Below, in pieces: positions 18,435-28,574 of a stretch of 64,000 bases of DNA. This stretch comes from Rhynchopus sp. YZ270_cl-10 (lineage: Eukaryota > Euglenozoa > Diplonemea > Diplonemida > Diplonemidae), in NCBI GenBank assembly GCA_964035575.1, contig OZ037921.1:1074501-1138500 (forward strand). Direction: 5' to 3'. A model generated the notes under the pieces. The model had not been told where the DNA came from, did not search any database, and saw only the letters and a program-made list of their open reading frames with translations. A program made the position numbers and the translations under genes. Each line of letters begins with the position of its first letter. Position 1 is the stretch's first letter.

Positions 18435-19261
18435 CACCCATTCGTATAGAAAGCGTCCTCTTTTTGAACAAATGGAACAGCAAATGGGTGCATCCTGGCA
18501 CCATTCTTTCCTACAGTTTTTCAAAAATAAGGAAAAATAAAAAAAATGACTATCTTAGACAACAGCGCCTTGCGGCAGACTAGTGGAGGGGGCGGTATTT
18601 TTTCCCCCCCCCATTCGTTGTGATGTTTTTCTCTTTTTTGTGAAGTTTTATTTTTGCCTTTTCAACAGGGCCTTCAACCATCGACAAAGTCTGTCCACAG
18701 TTTTGTCGAAGTAAAAAAAAAAAAAAAAAAATGATGTGATTGTCGACACAACAAAAATTGACCTCCCGAGCAAATCACAGGGAGAAGCTCTCAGGGGTGT
18801 ATACAAGTTTTGGTCATTTTTGAAAACTCGGTCAGCCAAAAAACTCCGCCTGTCCCACACACGTGTATTTCAACACAAGCAGCATTGGCAGCTTTGTAGC
18901 CACTGGTGACCCACAAGCCGTAGTGGGTATCACACCTGTCTTATCAGTAAGCTCAGTACATTTATAACAACAAAGGTCCCTCTGGCGAAGCCACGGTACG
19001 CAACATTTCAAACATTGCGCATACCATGGCGCTTTATTTACAGCCAAACTATGGCATGGGAAGGGTGGGATGCCTGCTTGCGCCGCAGGCGCACGGTACG
19101 CTACTTTTGCCTGGCTCACTCCTCGTTGGGTTCTACGAGCTCTGTCCAAATGGTCACAGTGGATCACAGGAGAATGTTAAAGTTAAAACCCTGAACCGAG
19201 TTTCTCCCGTGGACTACCCTGCAACTCGGTCAGAGATAAAAGGATTTTGCCAAAATCCCAT
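18435..19261. other. Non-coding repeat mixture before the tandem element
   Basis: There is no accepted gene. GTCGACACAACAAAAAT near 18748 recurs near 49103. CGCCGCAGGCGCACGGTA near 19082 recurs near 50897. A CAACAGGGCCTTCAACCATCG block near 18665 recurs inverted near 20418. These shared blocks mark the region as a mosaic of dispersed repeats. A minus-strand frame at 18832-19167 is discussed under the rejected items. Confidence 0.45.
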
Positions 19262-19894
19262 TTTTCAACTTACCTTCCTTCACCCCCCTGTAAGGGCAAC
19301 CGTAGGTGAAGTAAGGTATAGTATTGAAATCGATGTGGGGGGGGAGTAAAGGGTCAATTTTACAAAACCAGATTTTGAGGAAAATTTTAGCCGAAAATGG
19401 GCCCCACGTATAAGCAACCGGGCTCATATTTCTCAAAATTTAAGTGGTCAAAAAATTGTCCAATTTTCGAGATTGACCCCACCACTGCACGGGCGGAGCC
19501 CAAAAATGCAAATAAGGACCCTTTTAATCAACTTACCTTCCTTCACCCCCCTGTAAGGGCAACCGTAGGTGAAGTAAGGTATAGTATTGAAATCGATGTG
19601 GGGGGGGAGTAAAGGGTCAATTTTACAAAACCAGATTTTGAGGAAAATTTTAGCCGAAAATGGGCCCCACGTATAAGCAACCGGGCTCATATTTCTCAAA
19701 ATTTAAGTGGTCAAAAAATTGTCCAATTTTCGAGATTGACCCCACCACTGCACGGGCGGAGCCCAAAAATGCAAATAAGGACCCTTTTAAATTTGTTCTC
19801 TTGAAATGTGTAATTTCATGTTTTCGCGAAAAAAATAACAACTGATCCTACGAGGGTTGAAGGAAGGTGGTTGAAAACAACAATAACAACAAGG
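19262..19894. repeat. Two tandem units of about 263 bp plus common flank
   Basis: Units 19262-19524 and about 19525-19788 are nearly identical. Each starts TTTTCAACTTACCTTCCTTC or the like. An internal stem pairs CTTACCTTCCTTCACC with GGTGAAGTAAGGTA around CTGTAAGGGCAACC. A shared 105-bp flank follows to 19894. The whole arrangement recurs at 63371-64000 with a 260-bp period. There is no believable ORF, because the frames it opens are just the repeat read through. It is a non-autonomous dispersed repeat that carries its own tandem duplication. Confidence 0.8.
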
Positions 19895-21097
19895 ACAAGT
19901 AATTGCTAAGAAAAATGCGGGGTGTGCTGTGGAAAACTCCGCGCGATTTTCGAAACCACCGTAGCATCCTGGCGATTTGCTGGAGGTGCTGATGCGCCTG
20001 GTGTGATCGATGTGTTGTAGTCTGTGCATTCTGTGTTCCTTCCGCACTGCTCCAACGACGACGACAATGTGGGGAGCCTGTGGACAAAAACGAGCTGGAC
20101 CACGCCGAGCCTGCCGAGCGGGCGTCCAACAACGCTATCGAGCAGATGGTGCTGGACGAAGAGGACAGCCCCCCTTCTTGAACGTTTCAGATGCTGGCGT
20201 CCCAGTGGGTCTGGCAGCGTACGAAGAGCGTTAGCAGACCTGCAGAAGAGCAGAATGCTGGGCGTGTTGTAGATTATTTCTACAGGATGGAGTTCCACAT
20301 CACACCCCGTTTTTTTTCCGATAGCAATTCCTTGTTTTTTTTTTAGATTTGTCGAACTTCGACAAAAAAAAAAACCAAAAAAAAAAAGTTGTCGAAGTTA
20401 AGGCTTAACTTCGACACGTTGAAGGCCCTGCTTTTCAAAAAAAACGGCGTTCTTTCTGGTACCATTTTTTTAAACCTTCAACGCGTGGTGGAAGTAATCC
20501 ACCTGTGTATCTATGTTTTTCCCTTTGTCTTGTAGGCAAGGAGGTGTTCGTCACATACCAATGAAAAAGTACCCAAAAAACAGACAACAGCACAAAAAAA
20601 TAAAAAAAATACCCACCCCTCCCCAAACCTGTAACGTTACCCCTTGAAAGGGGAAGAGGACAGAAAAAAAAAATGGCTCTCTTGATTTATAACGATATTC
20701 TGAAGATTTTCTCGCTCTTCTGGAACGCTATGTGAAAGTCCAAGAGTGGAAGTACACAAGAGGGAGGGCTGGGACGATGCCAACAGAGCTGTGGAACGCT
20801 GTCTGAAGGCCAATGAAGGTGACAGGTCTGAGCTAGGTTGAGCGGTTCTGTGTAAGGTGGGTGGGTCTGGGAGACTGGCAAGTGCAGTTGCTTCTGAGCG
20901 TGCATCGCTTCTGAGCGATGCATGCAGGGTGCTAGACACACGCACTGCCGAGAGAGGAGACGACGGTAGTGTGCGATGTCCTGGCAGTGCCGGTGCAACC
21001 TTAAACGGAGCGAGGATAAATGACAACACATCTCGTTTCTTTCACAAACACCACCCCACCCCTCTTCCACCTGCCCTCCCCACACCTGTCCCCACAG
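19895..21097. other. Upstream region of the first Ubl-WD40 gene
   Basis: A GC-richer island at about 20000-20190 contains a protein-like frame ending at 20181 (EPVDKNELDHAEPAERASNN, then LDEEDSPPS and a stop). It has no clear start and may be a gene fragment. At 20391-20415 there is a 25-bp palindrome (GTCGAAGTTAAG, one base, CTTAACTTCGAC). From about 20940 the sequence approaches the WD40 family's 5' block, which ends in TGTCCCCACAG (AG at 21096-21097). Confidence 0.4.
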
Positions 21098-21118
21098 AAC
21101 AGAGTTACCCCCCTGAAC

Positions 21119-22210
21119 ATGGACATCACAGGACACTTCGAGTCTGCATGCTGTGTGATCGAAGTGGACGGGAGCGACACCCTTGCACAGGTGAAGGGGA
21201 AGCTTGTTGCGGAGCTTGGCGTGCCACGTGCTCGGGGTGTTGGTGTGCGGATGAGAGGCGGTGGCGACATCGGCAACGACGACTTGCGCATCTGCGACAC
21301 GGTGATGGATGAGGGATGTGCCGTTGAGCTGTACTATGCTGGTGCCAACATCACTCCTGGGGTGATACCATGTTCGGTTAGCACTTACGCACTTACTCTC
21401 TCCCCGTGTGATAGGTACCTTGCAGTGATGTGCGATGATGATGAGGTGTCCATCTTCGACACGGAAACACACGAGTCCCTCTGCCACTTCAGTTGTTTCT
21501 ATTCTTGCGAACCAGCATTCTCACCGTGCAGTGAGTGGATCTCATCTGTACACCCTGACACACGGCTTGCTGAAGTTCATGACGTGAAGACAGGTGCATT
21601 GAAGCACTCCTTTGGAGAAGAAGGCGATGAGGGGCGGGGCACGGCATGGTCACCCTGTGGAACAAAGCTGTTGTCGTGCTGCAAGAACAAAGGTTTGCAG
21701 GTGTGGGACATTGCAACAGGCGTTGTTGTGCATGAATGGAGCCACATTGTGAAGTGCCGCTACGTCATGGTTGTGACAGGCGACACGGTGGCGATGTTTG
21801 GCGAGAACAGCAATGATATCACAATCTGGGACTACACAACAGGGGTGGAGGTGCTTGTTCTGACGTTCCCTCTTTCTAATGTTGATTATGTATCACTGTC
21901 AGCAAACCAGCGTTTCATTGCAGCATGTGGCGCCAAATGTGTGAGTGTCTGGAACATCGAAACAGGTGAATGTGTATTTGAAGACGTCTTAGAGAACGAC
22001 TGGACTGATGTTGCTGTGTCGAACGACCTTGTTGCTGCCCACTCTCCCACAGCATCGTCTCTGTGGTCCATTTCAACAGGGGAGAACCTGTTACGTACGG
22101 AATTTGATGATCAGGACTCTTGTGGTCTTGCAATCAGCAGCTGTGGTGGTGTGGCGATGTACGGAGGGAAAGAGTGTGTTGAGATTGTTGACATCTCACA
22201 CCTGTCTTGA
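21119..22210 (+). CDS. Ubiquitin-like/WD40 propeller protein, family copy 1
   Basis: The 363-residue protein has residues 1-80 that read as a ubiquitin-like fold (SDTLAQVKGKLVAELGVP, then LRICDTVMDEGCAVELYY). Residues 85-363 form seven WD-type blades; each blade has an SPC or similar start and ends near WD, WN or FD (for example LQVWDIATG, ITIWDYTTG, VSVWNIETG). A seven-bladed propeller is a protein-binding scaffold, and the Ubl suggests a link to the ubiquitin or proteasome system. The partner is unknown. The start is fixed by the acceptor CCCCACAG 21 bases upstream, which is identical in copies 1-6. Blade 5 has LSANQRF where the others have SPNQRF or TPNQRF. The frame is intact and intronless and ends in TGA. 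Confidence 0.85.
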   Translation: MDITGHFESACCVIEVDGSDTLAQVKGKLVAELGVPRARGVGVRMRGGGDIGNDDLRICDTVMDEGCAVELYYAGANITPGVIPCSVSTYALTLSPCDRYLAVMCDDDEVSIFDTETHESLCHFSCFYSCEPAFSPCSEWISSVHPDTRLAEVHDVKTGALKHSFGEEGDEGRGTAWSPCGTKLLSCCKNKGLQVWDIATGVVVHEWSHIVKCRYVMVVTGDTVAMFGENSNDITIWDYTTGVEVLVLTFPLSNVDYVSLSANQRFIAACGAKCVSVWNIETGECVFEDVLENDWTDVAVSNDLVAAHSPTASSLWSISTGENLLRTEFDDQDSCGLAISSCGGVAMYGGKECVEIVDISHLS

Positions 22211-22533
22211 ACCCATCTTCCACAAAGGAAAGGTGCCATCTTATTTGCTTCCCTCTCCAGCAGCTTGCCTGGGTAACTCCATGTAGGAAGATACGTCAAG
22301 ATAGATGTAAATGTCTCTCGTTGTGGGAGTGTTGGCAATGGAGACCGCACCATTCCACTGGTTTATGCACACGAAGCACAACTACCCGTCATGGTGTGGG
22401 AAGGTGGGAGGGCCTCTAACTGGGCGAGGAGTTATATCTCTTGTTTTTCAAAAATGACAACACATCTCGTTTCCTTCACCAACACCACCCCACCCCTCTT
22501 CCACCTGCCCTCCCCACACACCTGTCCCCACAG
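22211..22533. promoter_or_regulatory. Inter-copy spacer of the Ubl-WD40 array
   Basis: The 3' block (GAACCCATCTTCCACAAAGG, then GGTGCCATCTTATTTGC) is followed by a block found between other copies (GTGGGAGTG, GGTGGGAGG, CTCTAACTGGGCGAGGAG). After that comes the constant 5' block (TGACAACACATCTCGTTTCC, CTTCCACCTGCCCTCCCC, CCCACAG). The spacer was therefore duplicated with the gene. Confidence 0.65.
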
Positions 22534-22554
22534 AACAGAGTTACCCCCCTGAAC

Positions 22555-23640
22555 ATGGACATCACAGGACACTTCGAGTCAGCAAGCTGTGTGATCGAAG
22601 TGGACGGGAGCGACACCCTTGCACACGTGAAGGGGAAGCTTGTTGCGGAGCTTGGCGTGCCACGTGCTCGGGGTGTTGGTGTGCGGATGAGAGGCGGTGG
22701 CGACATCGGCAACGACGACTTGCGCATCTGCGACACGGTGATGGATGAGGGATGTGCCGTTGAGCTGTACTATGCTGGTGCCAACATCACTCCTGGGGTG
22801 ATACCATGTGCGGTTGACACTTACGCACTTACTCTCTCCCCGTGTGATAGGTACCTTGCAGTGATGTGTGATGATGATGAGGTGTCCATCTTCGACACGG
22901 AAACACATGAGCGTCTGTGCGGCTTCCCTTGTTTCTCTTGTTGCGAACCAGCATTCTCACCGTGCGGTAAGTGGATCTCATCAGTCCACTCTGAAGCACA
23001 GTGTGCTGAGGTTCGTCACGCGATGACAGGTGCATTGAAGCACTCCTTTGGAGATGACGGTGATGAAGGGCGGGGCACGGCATGGTCGCCCTGTGGAACA
23101 CAGCTGTTGTCGTGCTGCAAGAAGGGTTTGCAGGTGTGGGACATTGCAACAGGCGTTGTTGTGCATGAATGGAGCCACATTGTGGAATGCTTGTATGTCA
23201 TGGTTGTGACAGGCGACAGGGTGGCGATGTTTGGCGAGAACAGCAAAGATATCACAATCTGGAACTACACGACAGGGGTGGAGGTGCTTGTCCTGACATG
23301 CCCTTCTGACGTTAATTACGCGGCACTGTCACCAAACCAGCGTTTCATTGCAGCTTGTGGCTTCAAATGTGTGCGTGTCTGGAACATCGAAACAGGTGAA
23401 TGTGTATTTGAAGACGACTCAGAGAACGTCTGGACTGATGTTGCTGTGTCGAACCACCTCGTTGTCGCCCACTCTTACACTACAACGTCTCTGTGGTCCA
23501 TTTCAACAGGGGAGGAACTGTTGCGTACGGTATTGCATGATCGTGACGCTTGTGGTCTTGCAATCAGCAGCTGTGGTGGTGTGGTGATGTACGGAAGGAA
23601 AGAGCGTGTTGAGATTGTTGACATATCACACCTGTCTTGA
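22555..23640 (+). CDS. Ubiquitin-like/WD40 propeller protein, family copy 2
   Basis: The 361-residue protein has an Ubl domain nearly identical to the other copies, with one His (LAHVKGKL) in place of Gln. Its seven blades are closest to copy 1, and both have MCDDDEVSIFDTETHE in blade 1 and GENS(N/K)DITIW in blade 4. Differences lie in surface loops of blades 2, 4, 5 and 6. The acceptor lies 21 bases upstream. The frame is intact and ends in TGA. Confidence 0.85.
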   Translation: MDITGHFESASCVIEVDGSDTLAHVKGKLVAELGVPRARGVGVRMRGGGDIGNDDLRICDTVMDEGCAVELYYAGANITPGVIPCAVDTYALTLSPCDRYLAVMCDDDEVSIFDTETHERLCGFPCFSCCEPAFSPCGKWISSVHSEAQCAEVRHAMTGALKHSFGDDGDEGRGTAWSPCGTQLLSCCKKGLQVWDIATGVVVHEWSHIVECLYVMVVTGDRVAMFGENSKDITIWNYTTGVEVLVLTCPSDVNYAALSPNQRFIAACGFKCVRVWNIETGECVFEDDSENVWTDVAVSNHLVVAHSYTTTSLWSISTGEELLRTVLHDRDACGLAISSCGGVVMYGRKERVEIVDISHLS

Positions 23641-23913
23641 ACCCATCTTCGACAACGGAACGATGCCATCTTATTTGCTTCCCTTTCCTCCTTGCCTGGG
23701 TAACGCCACACGGGAAGATACGTGAAGATAGACGCGCATCTCTCTTGTGGGAGTGGGTTCACCACCTATGGCGAATGGACCCCTCTAACTTGCTCCAAAA
23801 AGCTTCGATATCACGACACCATCCCCCACACCCTTTCCCCCCAATACTCACATCATCGTCCCTCCTTTTGAACACCTTCTCAGGACACATCCCCTCTCCT
23901 ACCGTCCCCAAGT

Positions 23914-24870
23914 ATGTACGAAGAAGAGCCGGGTCGAGGTTCGCTGCCTAGCACTGCAACCCAGCCGATACAACACATGCCCACCCCGGTGCACGCAGTG
24001 CATACACCTCAGGGTCTGCGTGTGAAGGGTGCTCCGCATGCGTCTCCGATGGTCACTCCGTCGTCGCAGGGTGCGGCTCTTGAGGTGACACCACTGCAGG
24101 CTCGGTCTGGGAATGCGGTGAATCAGATGAATTCCGTGAAGGCAATGACAAAGCCAGGGAGGGAGGTGGTGGTGTCCCCTGTGGCGGTGGTGTTGCCGTC
24201 GCCGTCGCAGGGTAAGATGCATTCGGTGGCGGATGTGGTGTGCCCGCATTCGCGAGGCAGTGCTGCTGTGTCTGAGGACGCCCTCCGGTCTCCCTTAGTG
24301 CTGAACTGCAGCTGCGATTGCCACAGTACCGACATAGGACGCAACGCATCGGAAACGCTAGAGGCACTCCGCATAGCGAACGAAGAGCTGCACACCACGC
24401 TCGAAGAGGCCACCGACGCCATCGCCATTCTCCGCTCACAAAACGAGCATGAAAGAGCGCACTCCATCCGTCTCGCCACCGAGCTCGAAGAGATCTCCCT
24501 CAAATCAACAAGCAGCGCAGCCCACGCAGACATGCTCACCTCATCACTGAAGGACCTCCGCACGCAGCTAGACGCAGAGCGTGCGCTTCGTATGAAAGCG
24601 CAATCAGAGCTTTCATCATCTGAACAGGACCTAACTGAAGCGCGTGCACGGCTTGCAAGACTACAGCCGCAACAACAGACCTACACAATGCAAGAGGAAA
24701 GCCTACTTCAAGCAGCAGAACGGCAGTTGGAAACATGCGCATCATGGTTGGACTGTGGTGTGGCAGAAGGGGGTGGAGGTGGAGGAGGAGGAGGTGGTGG
24801 GGGTGACTGCACACTCCCCATGACCGCCCCGCTTTCCCCAGACGCAGAAGAATTTCAGATGCGTGATTGA
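23914..24870 (+). CDS. Coiled-coil protein inserted in the Ubl-WD40 array
   Basis: The 318-residue protein has an N-terminal 145 residues rich in Pro, Ser, Val and Thr, probably disordered, with a CSCDC motif at about 131. From about 145 to 280 a heptad-patterned coiled coil begins (ETLEALRIANEELHTTLEEA) and later reads LRTQLDAERALRMKAQSEL. A 12-glycine run lies near 288-299, before a short tail. No enzymatic domain is seen. The start is supported by ACACCTTCTCAG (AG at 23882-23883), 30 bases upstream. It is unlike its neighbours, so the WD40 genes were duplicated around it or it moved in. A structural or cytoskeletal role is possible but unproven. Confidence 0.7.
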   Translation: MYEEEPGRGSLPSTATQPIQHMPTPVHAVHTPQGLRVKGAPHASPMVTPSSQGAALEVTPLQARSGNAVNQMNSVKAMTKPGREVVVSPVAVVLPSPSQGKMHSVADVVCPHSRGSAAVSEDALRSPLVLNCSCDCHSTDIGRNASETLEALRIANEELHTTLEEATDAIAILRSQNEHERAHSIRLATELEEISLKSTSSAAHADMLTSSLKDLRTQLDAERALRMKAQSELSSSEQDLTEARARLARLQPQQQTYTMQEESLLQAAERQLETCASWLDCGVAEGGGGGGGGGGGGDCTLPMTAPLSPDAEEFQMRD

Positions 24871-25616
24871 TACGGGGGGGGTAGAGGTATCAGTCGTCTC
24901 CTCAGTGGGTAGCAATTTCCTTAATTTAAATGAACCCCATCACATTTTGTTGTGTTACTGTACATGATTGATTTGCAGTCAAATTAAGTGATAGATTTTT
25001 GTTTTTAATTTGTGTGTTCACATTGTGGAGTCATGCCAGGGCCAGACTCATAAGAAGATTCACCCCTGAGTCCGCCAGGCAGACCCTGGGCGGACTCAAA
25101 GAGGGTCCGACTCTCCGTTCGTCCCAAAGGGTACGCCTTTTTTGGTCATAATCCACCGTGCGTTGTCTTTAGAGATAAGTGAACCATGCGTGCGTTCATG
25201 CAGGAGTGGCACCGTCATCTTTTCCAGTGTGCATCGTGGAGTGCACCCGAGGGAGCTATGTGTTTTCAAGTTCAATGTTTTTGTGTAAAACCAAGCAACG
25301 TTTTCTCTGTCCTTCCAGGAGGACACATTTTCCTCTTTTTCCCATAGTGCCTGCGTCCCAGAGGCGTTTTTGCTATCAACTTTTTTCCCCACGACCTTCC
25401 TCCACCCGCTGTACCCAAGGGTGAGGGAAGACATAAGATTTTTTATTGTTAGAACCTTCTCCCCTATCGCTATCCCCCTTATGTGCACACTAGAATTAAT
25501 AGTCAATGAAGCGTATCCTCACCCCCTCACTTTCATTTACAATCGCATCCCATTAGTCCTGAGCCTGAGCCGCAAAGCGGGTTTCGCTGACGCCCCGAAA
25601 AAGAAAAGGCGTTCAG
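24871..25616. other. Non-coding DNA with hairpin and family D repeat
   Basis: No gene is present. A perfect hairpin GAGTCCGCC / GGCGGACTC lies at 25068-25097. A family D block (GTGCCTGCGTCCCAGAGGCG, then GCTATCAACTTTT) lies at about 25347-25390. Confidence 0.5.
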
Positions 25617-25760
25617 GTAGCAAATGTGTGCAGTGGTGACGTGTGCATTGCACACGGTTTCCTTTACCAGTGCATCAACCCCACTGCACGAAAGTACCCG
25701 CAAGTCCACAGAACAGAGTTAGCCATCTAATTTCGCTTTCGCGAGGAGTTGTTTCTCTTT
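25617..25760 (+). pseudogene. Deletion scar of an extra Ubl-WD40 copy
   Basis: 25617-25727 matches the unusual upstream region of copy 7 (61436-61546), including GGTTTCCTTTACCAGTGCAT and the acceptor-leader CCACAGAACAGAGTTA. Instead of continuing to the ATG it joins directly to GCCATCTAATTTCGCTTTC, which resembles the family's 3' flank (GCCATCTTATTTGCTTCCC). The coding region is absent. This looks like a former gene lost by recombination within the array. Confidence 0.55.
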
Positions 25761-25929
25761 TGTTACCGAGCTGCGTTTTTTTTTTTTTTTTTTGAGTGTA
25801 CGTTTCAACTACTCTCTCGTATTTGCAAATGACAACACATCTCGTTTCCTTCACAAACACCACCCCACCCCTCTTCCACCTGCCCTCCCCACACACCTGT
25901 CCCCACAGAACAGAGTTACCCCCCTGAAC

Positions 25930-27012
25930 ATGGACATCACAGGACACTTCGAGTCAGCAAGCTGTGTGATCGAAGTGGACGGGAGCGACACCCTTGCACA
26001 CGTGAAGGGGAAGCTTGTTGCGGAGCTTGGCGTGCCACGTGCTCGGGGTGTTGGTGTGCGGATGAGAGGCGGCGGCGACATCGGCAACGACGACTTGCGC
26101 ATCTGCGACACGGTGATGGATGAGGGATGTGCCGTTGAGCTGTACTATGCTGGTGCCAACATCACTCCTGGGGTGATACCATATCCGAATGGAATGCACA
26201 CCATCACACTCTCCCCGTGTGATAGGTACCTTGCAGTTATATGTGCGCATATGTCCATCTTTGACACGGAAAAACATGAGTGTTTGTGCCGCTTCCCTTG
26301 TCTGCCTTCTTGCGACCCGGTATTCTCGCCGTGCAGTGAGTGGATCTCATATGTCAACAACGACACACAGTGTGCTGAAGTTCGTGACGTGAACACAGGT
26401 GCATTGGAACACTCTTTTGGAGATGAAGGTGATGAGATGAAGACCACGGCATGGTCGCCCTGTGGAACAAAGCTGTTGTCGTGCTGCAAGAGCAAGGGTT
26501 TGCAGGTGTGGGACATTGCAACAGGCGTTGTTGTGCATGAATGGAGCCACATTGTGGAGTGCCACACCGTCATGGTTGTGAAAGGAGACAGGGTGGCGAT
26601 AGTTGGGCATAACAGTAGATGCATCACCATCTGGGACTACACGACAGGGGTGGAGGTGCTTCTTCTTACAAACCCGTATACTGTTGATTACTTGGCACTG
26701 ACACCAAACCAGCGTTTCATTGCATCGTGCGACTACGAATGTGCGCGTGTCTGGAATATTGAAACAGGTGAATGTGTAGTAGAAAAATTACGACACGACT
26801 ACTGTACTCGTGTTGCTGCATCCAACGATATTGTTGCTGCGTACTCTTTCTGCGTGTTGAGCGTGTGGTCCATTTCCACAGGGAAACAACTGTTCAATTG
26901 TGACTTAAAGACCAACGATTCTCGCGGTGTTGCAATCAGCAGCTGTGGTGGTGTGGTGATATATGGAACGAGCGACGGTGTTGAGATTGTTGACATCTCA
27001 CACGTGTCTTGA
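25930..27012 (+). CDS. Ubiquitin-like/WD40 propeller protein, family copy 3
   Basis: The 360-residue protein has the same Ubl block, including a silent GGC codon that differs from most copies. Blade 1 has a short loop (CAHMSIFDTEKHE). Blade 2 carries CRFPCLPSCDPVFSPCSEW, shared with copy 6 only. Blade 4 carries SRCITIWDY, also close to copy 6. This mosaic pattern points to recombination between members. The acceptor lies 21 bases upstream. The frame is intact and ends in TGA after DISHVS. Confidence 0.85.
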   Translation: MDITGHFESASCVIEVDGSDTLAHVKGKLVAELGVPRARGVGVRMRGGGDIGNDDLRICDTVMDEGCAVELYYAGANITPGVIPYPNGMHTITLSPCDRYLAVICAHMSIFDTEKHECLCRFPCLPSCDPVFSPCSEWISYVNNDTQCAEVRDVNTGALEHSFGDEGDEMKTTAWSPCGTKLLSCCKSKGLQVWDIATGVVVHEWSHIVECHTVMVVKGDRVAIVGHNSRCITIWDYTTGVEVLLLTNPYTVDYLALTPNQRFIASCDYECARVWNIETGECVVEKLRHDYCTRVAASNDIVAAYSFCVLSVWSISTGKQLFNCDLKTNDSRGVAISSCGGVVIYGTSDGVEIVDISHVS

Positions 27013-27053
27013 ACCCATCTTCCACAAAGGAACGGTGCCATCTACAGTAGCAC

Positions 27054-27140
27054 AACAAACACCAGAGGGGTAAACACTAAGGTGGGTTTTGGGGGGTTTC
27101 AAAACTCTAAGGAGGGTTTTTTACCCCACCGATGTTTGTT
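27054..27140. repeat. 87-bp foldback in 3' flank of copy 3
   Basis: AACAAACACCAGAGGGGTAAA at the left is inverted at the right as TTTACCCCACCGATGTTTGTT with a few mismatches. The same unit is at the same place after copy 4 (28575-28658) but not after copies 1, 2, 5 or 6. It either entered before the duplication that separated copies 3 and 4, or was lost elsewhere. Confidence 0.65.
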
Positions 27141-27450
27141 ATCTCTCTTGTTTTTGGAAATGACAACACAGCTCGTTTTAATCACAAACACAACCCCACC
27201 CCCGGATATTTCTTAAGAATTCCATCCATTATTTCAATTAGCTATAAACTCCTTGGTGGACTCACTGCACGATACGTTTCGGTACTGCGTCGTCCCTCCA
27301 CCCATGGCGGGGAGTGTGGCTGTGCAAGGTACTGCAAAGGGGCTGTGCACTGACCACCCCCACCACCACTTCCTGCGCTGGTCATACTCAGCCTCTTCAC
27401 CTGCCCTCCCCACACACCTGTCCCCACAGAACAGAGTCACCCCCCTGAAC

Positions 27451-28533
27451 ATGGACATCACAGGACACTTCGAGTCAGCAAGCTGTGTGATCGAAGTGGA
27501 CGGGAGCGACACCCTTGCACACGTGAAGGGGAAGCTTGTTGCGGAGCTTGGCGTGCCACGTGCTCGGGGTGTTGGTGTGCGGATGAGAGGCGGTGGCGAC
27601 ATCGGCAACGACGACTTGCGCATCTGCGACACGGTGATGGATGAGGGATGTGCCGTTGAGCTGTACTATGCTGGTGCCAACATCACTCCTGGGGTGATAC
27701 AAGGTTCGGCTGACACTTACGCGCTTACTCTCTCCCCGTGTGATAGGTACCTTGCTGTGATGTCGTTTGATAAAGGTGTGTTAATCCTGGACACGGAAAC
27801 ACATGAGTGCCTCTGCCGCTTCACTTGCGATGATTCTTCGTTCCCAGCGTTCTCACCTTGCAGTGAGTGGATCTCATCTGTAAACAAGGACACGCCGTGT
27901 GCTGAAGTTCATGACGTGAAGACAGGTGCCTTGCAGCACTCCTTTGGAGATGAAGGTGGCGAGAGGAAGACCACGGTATGGTCACCCTGTGGAACAAAGC
28001 TGTTGTTGTGGTGCAAGAGCAAGGGTTTGCAGGTGTGGGACATTGCAACAGGCGTTGTTGTGCACGAATGGAGCCATATTGTGGAGTGCCGCGACGTCAT
28101 GGTTGTGACAGGCGACAGGGTGGCGATGTTTGACCTCTTCACCGTTACTGTTTGGGACTACACAACAGGGGTGGAGGTGCTTGTTCTGACATGCCCTTCT
28201 CAGGTTCATTATGTAGCACTGTCACCAAACCAGCGTTTCATTGCAGCATGTGGCAACAAATATGTACGTGTGTGGCATATCGAAACAGGTGAATGTGTCT
28301 ATAATTACGAATCAGAAAGCAACTGGAGTGATGTTGCTGTGTCGAACGACATCGTTGCTGCCCGCTCTTTAGAGACATTGTGCGTCTGGTCCATCCCAAC
28401 AGGGAAGAAACTGCTGGTACGTCAATTTAACGACAATTATTGCTCCGGCCTTGCAATCAGCAGCTGTGGTGGTGTGGCGATGTACGGAGGGAATGAGCGT
28501 GTTGAGATTGTTGACATCTCACACGTGTCTTGA
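27451..28533 (+). CDS. Ubiquitin-like/WD40 propeller protein, family copy 4
   Basis: The 360-residue protein has the constant Ubl followed by a propeller whose blade 1 (SFDKGVLILDTETHE) and blade 4 (DLFTVTVWDYTTG) loops are of the type seen in copy 5. The usual 5' block is split by about 190 bp of unrelated DNA (about 27190-27390) between TGACAACACAGCTCG and CACCTGCCCTCCCC. The last 40 bases with the acceptor are kept. The frame is intact and ends in TGA. Confidence 0.85.
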   Translation: MDITGHFESASCVIEVDGSDTLAHVKGKLVAELGVPRARGVGVRMRGGGDIGNDDLRICDTVMDEGCAVELYYAGANITPGVIQGSADTYALTLSPCDRYLAVMSFDKGVLILDTETHECLCRFTCDDSSFPAFSPCSEWISSVNKDTPCAEVHDVKTGALQHSFGDEGGERKTTVWSPCGTKLLLWCKSKGLQVWDIATGVVVHEWSHIVECRDVMVVTGDRVAMFDLFTVTVWDYTTGVEVLVLTCPSQVHYVALSPNQRFIAACGNKYVRVWHIETGECVYNYESESNWSDVAVSNDIVAARSLETLCVWSIPTGKKLLVRQFNDNYCSGLAISSCGGVAMYGGNERVEIVDISHVS

Positions 28534-28574
28534 ACCCATCTTCCACAAAGGAACGGTGCCATCTACAGTAACAC

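Noticed and set aside
18832-19167. Minus-strand 111-codon frame with CxxC and CCYKC motifs
   Set aside because: Its cysteine pattern is suggestive of a fragment of an element-encoded protein, but it lies in mosaic repeat DNA, has no recognisable family and has no acceptor. I do not call it.
19397-19845. ORFs of 60-70 codons (MGPTYKQPG...)
   Set aside because: They come from reading through the 260-bp tandem repeat and recur identically with the repeat. Composition is not protein-like.
20687-27702. Repeated minus-strand ORFs starting MSQMRKSSLPMSPPPLIR and similar
   Set aside because: They are antisense to the conserved Ubl block of each WD40 copy, so they recur only because the block does.
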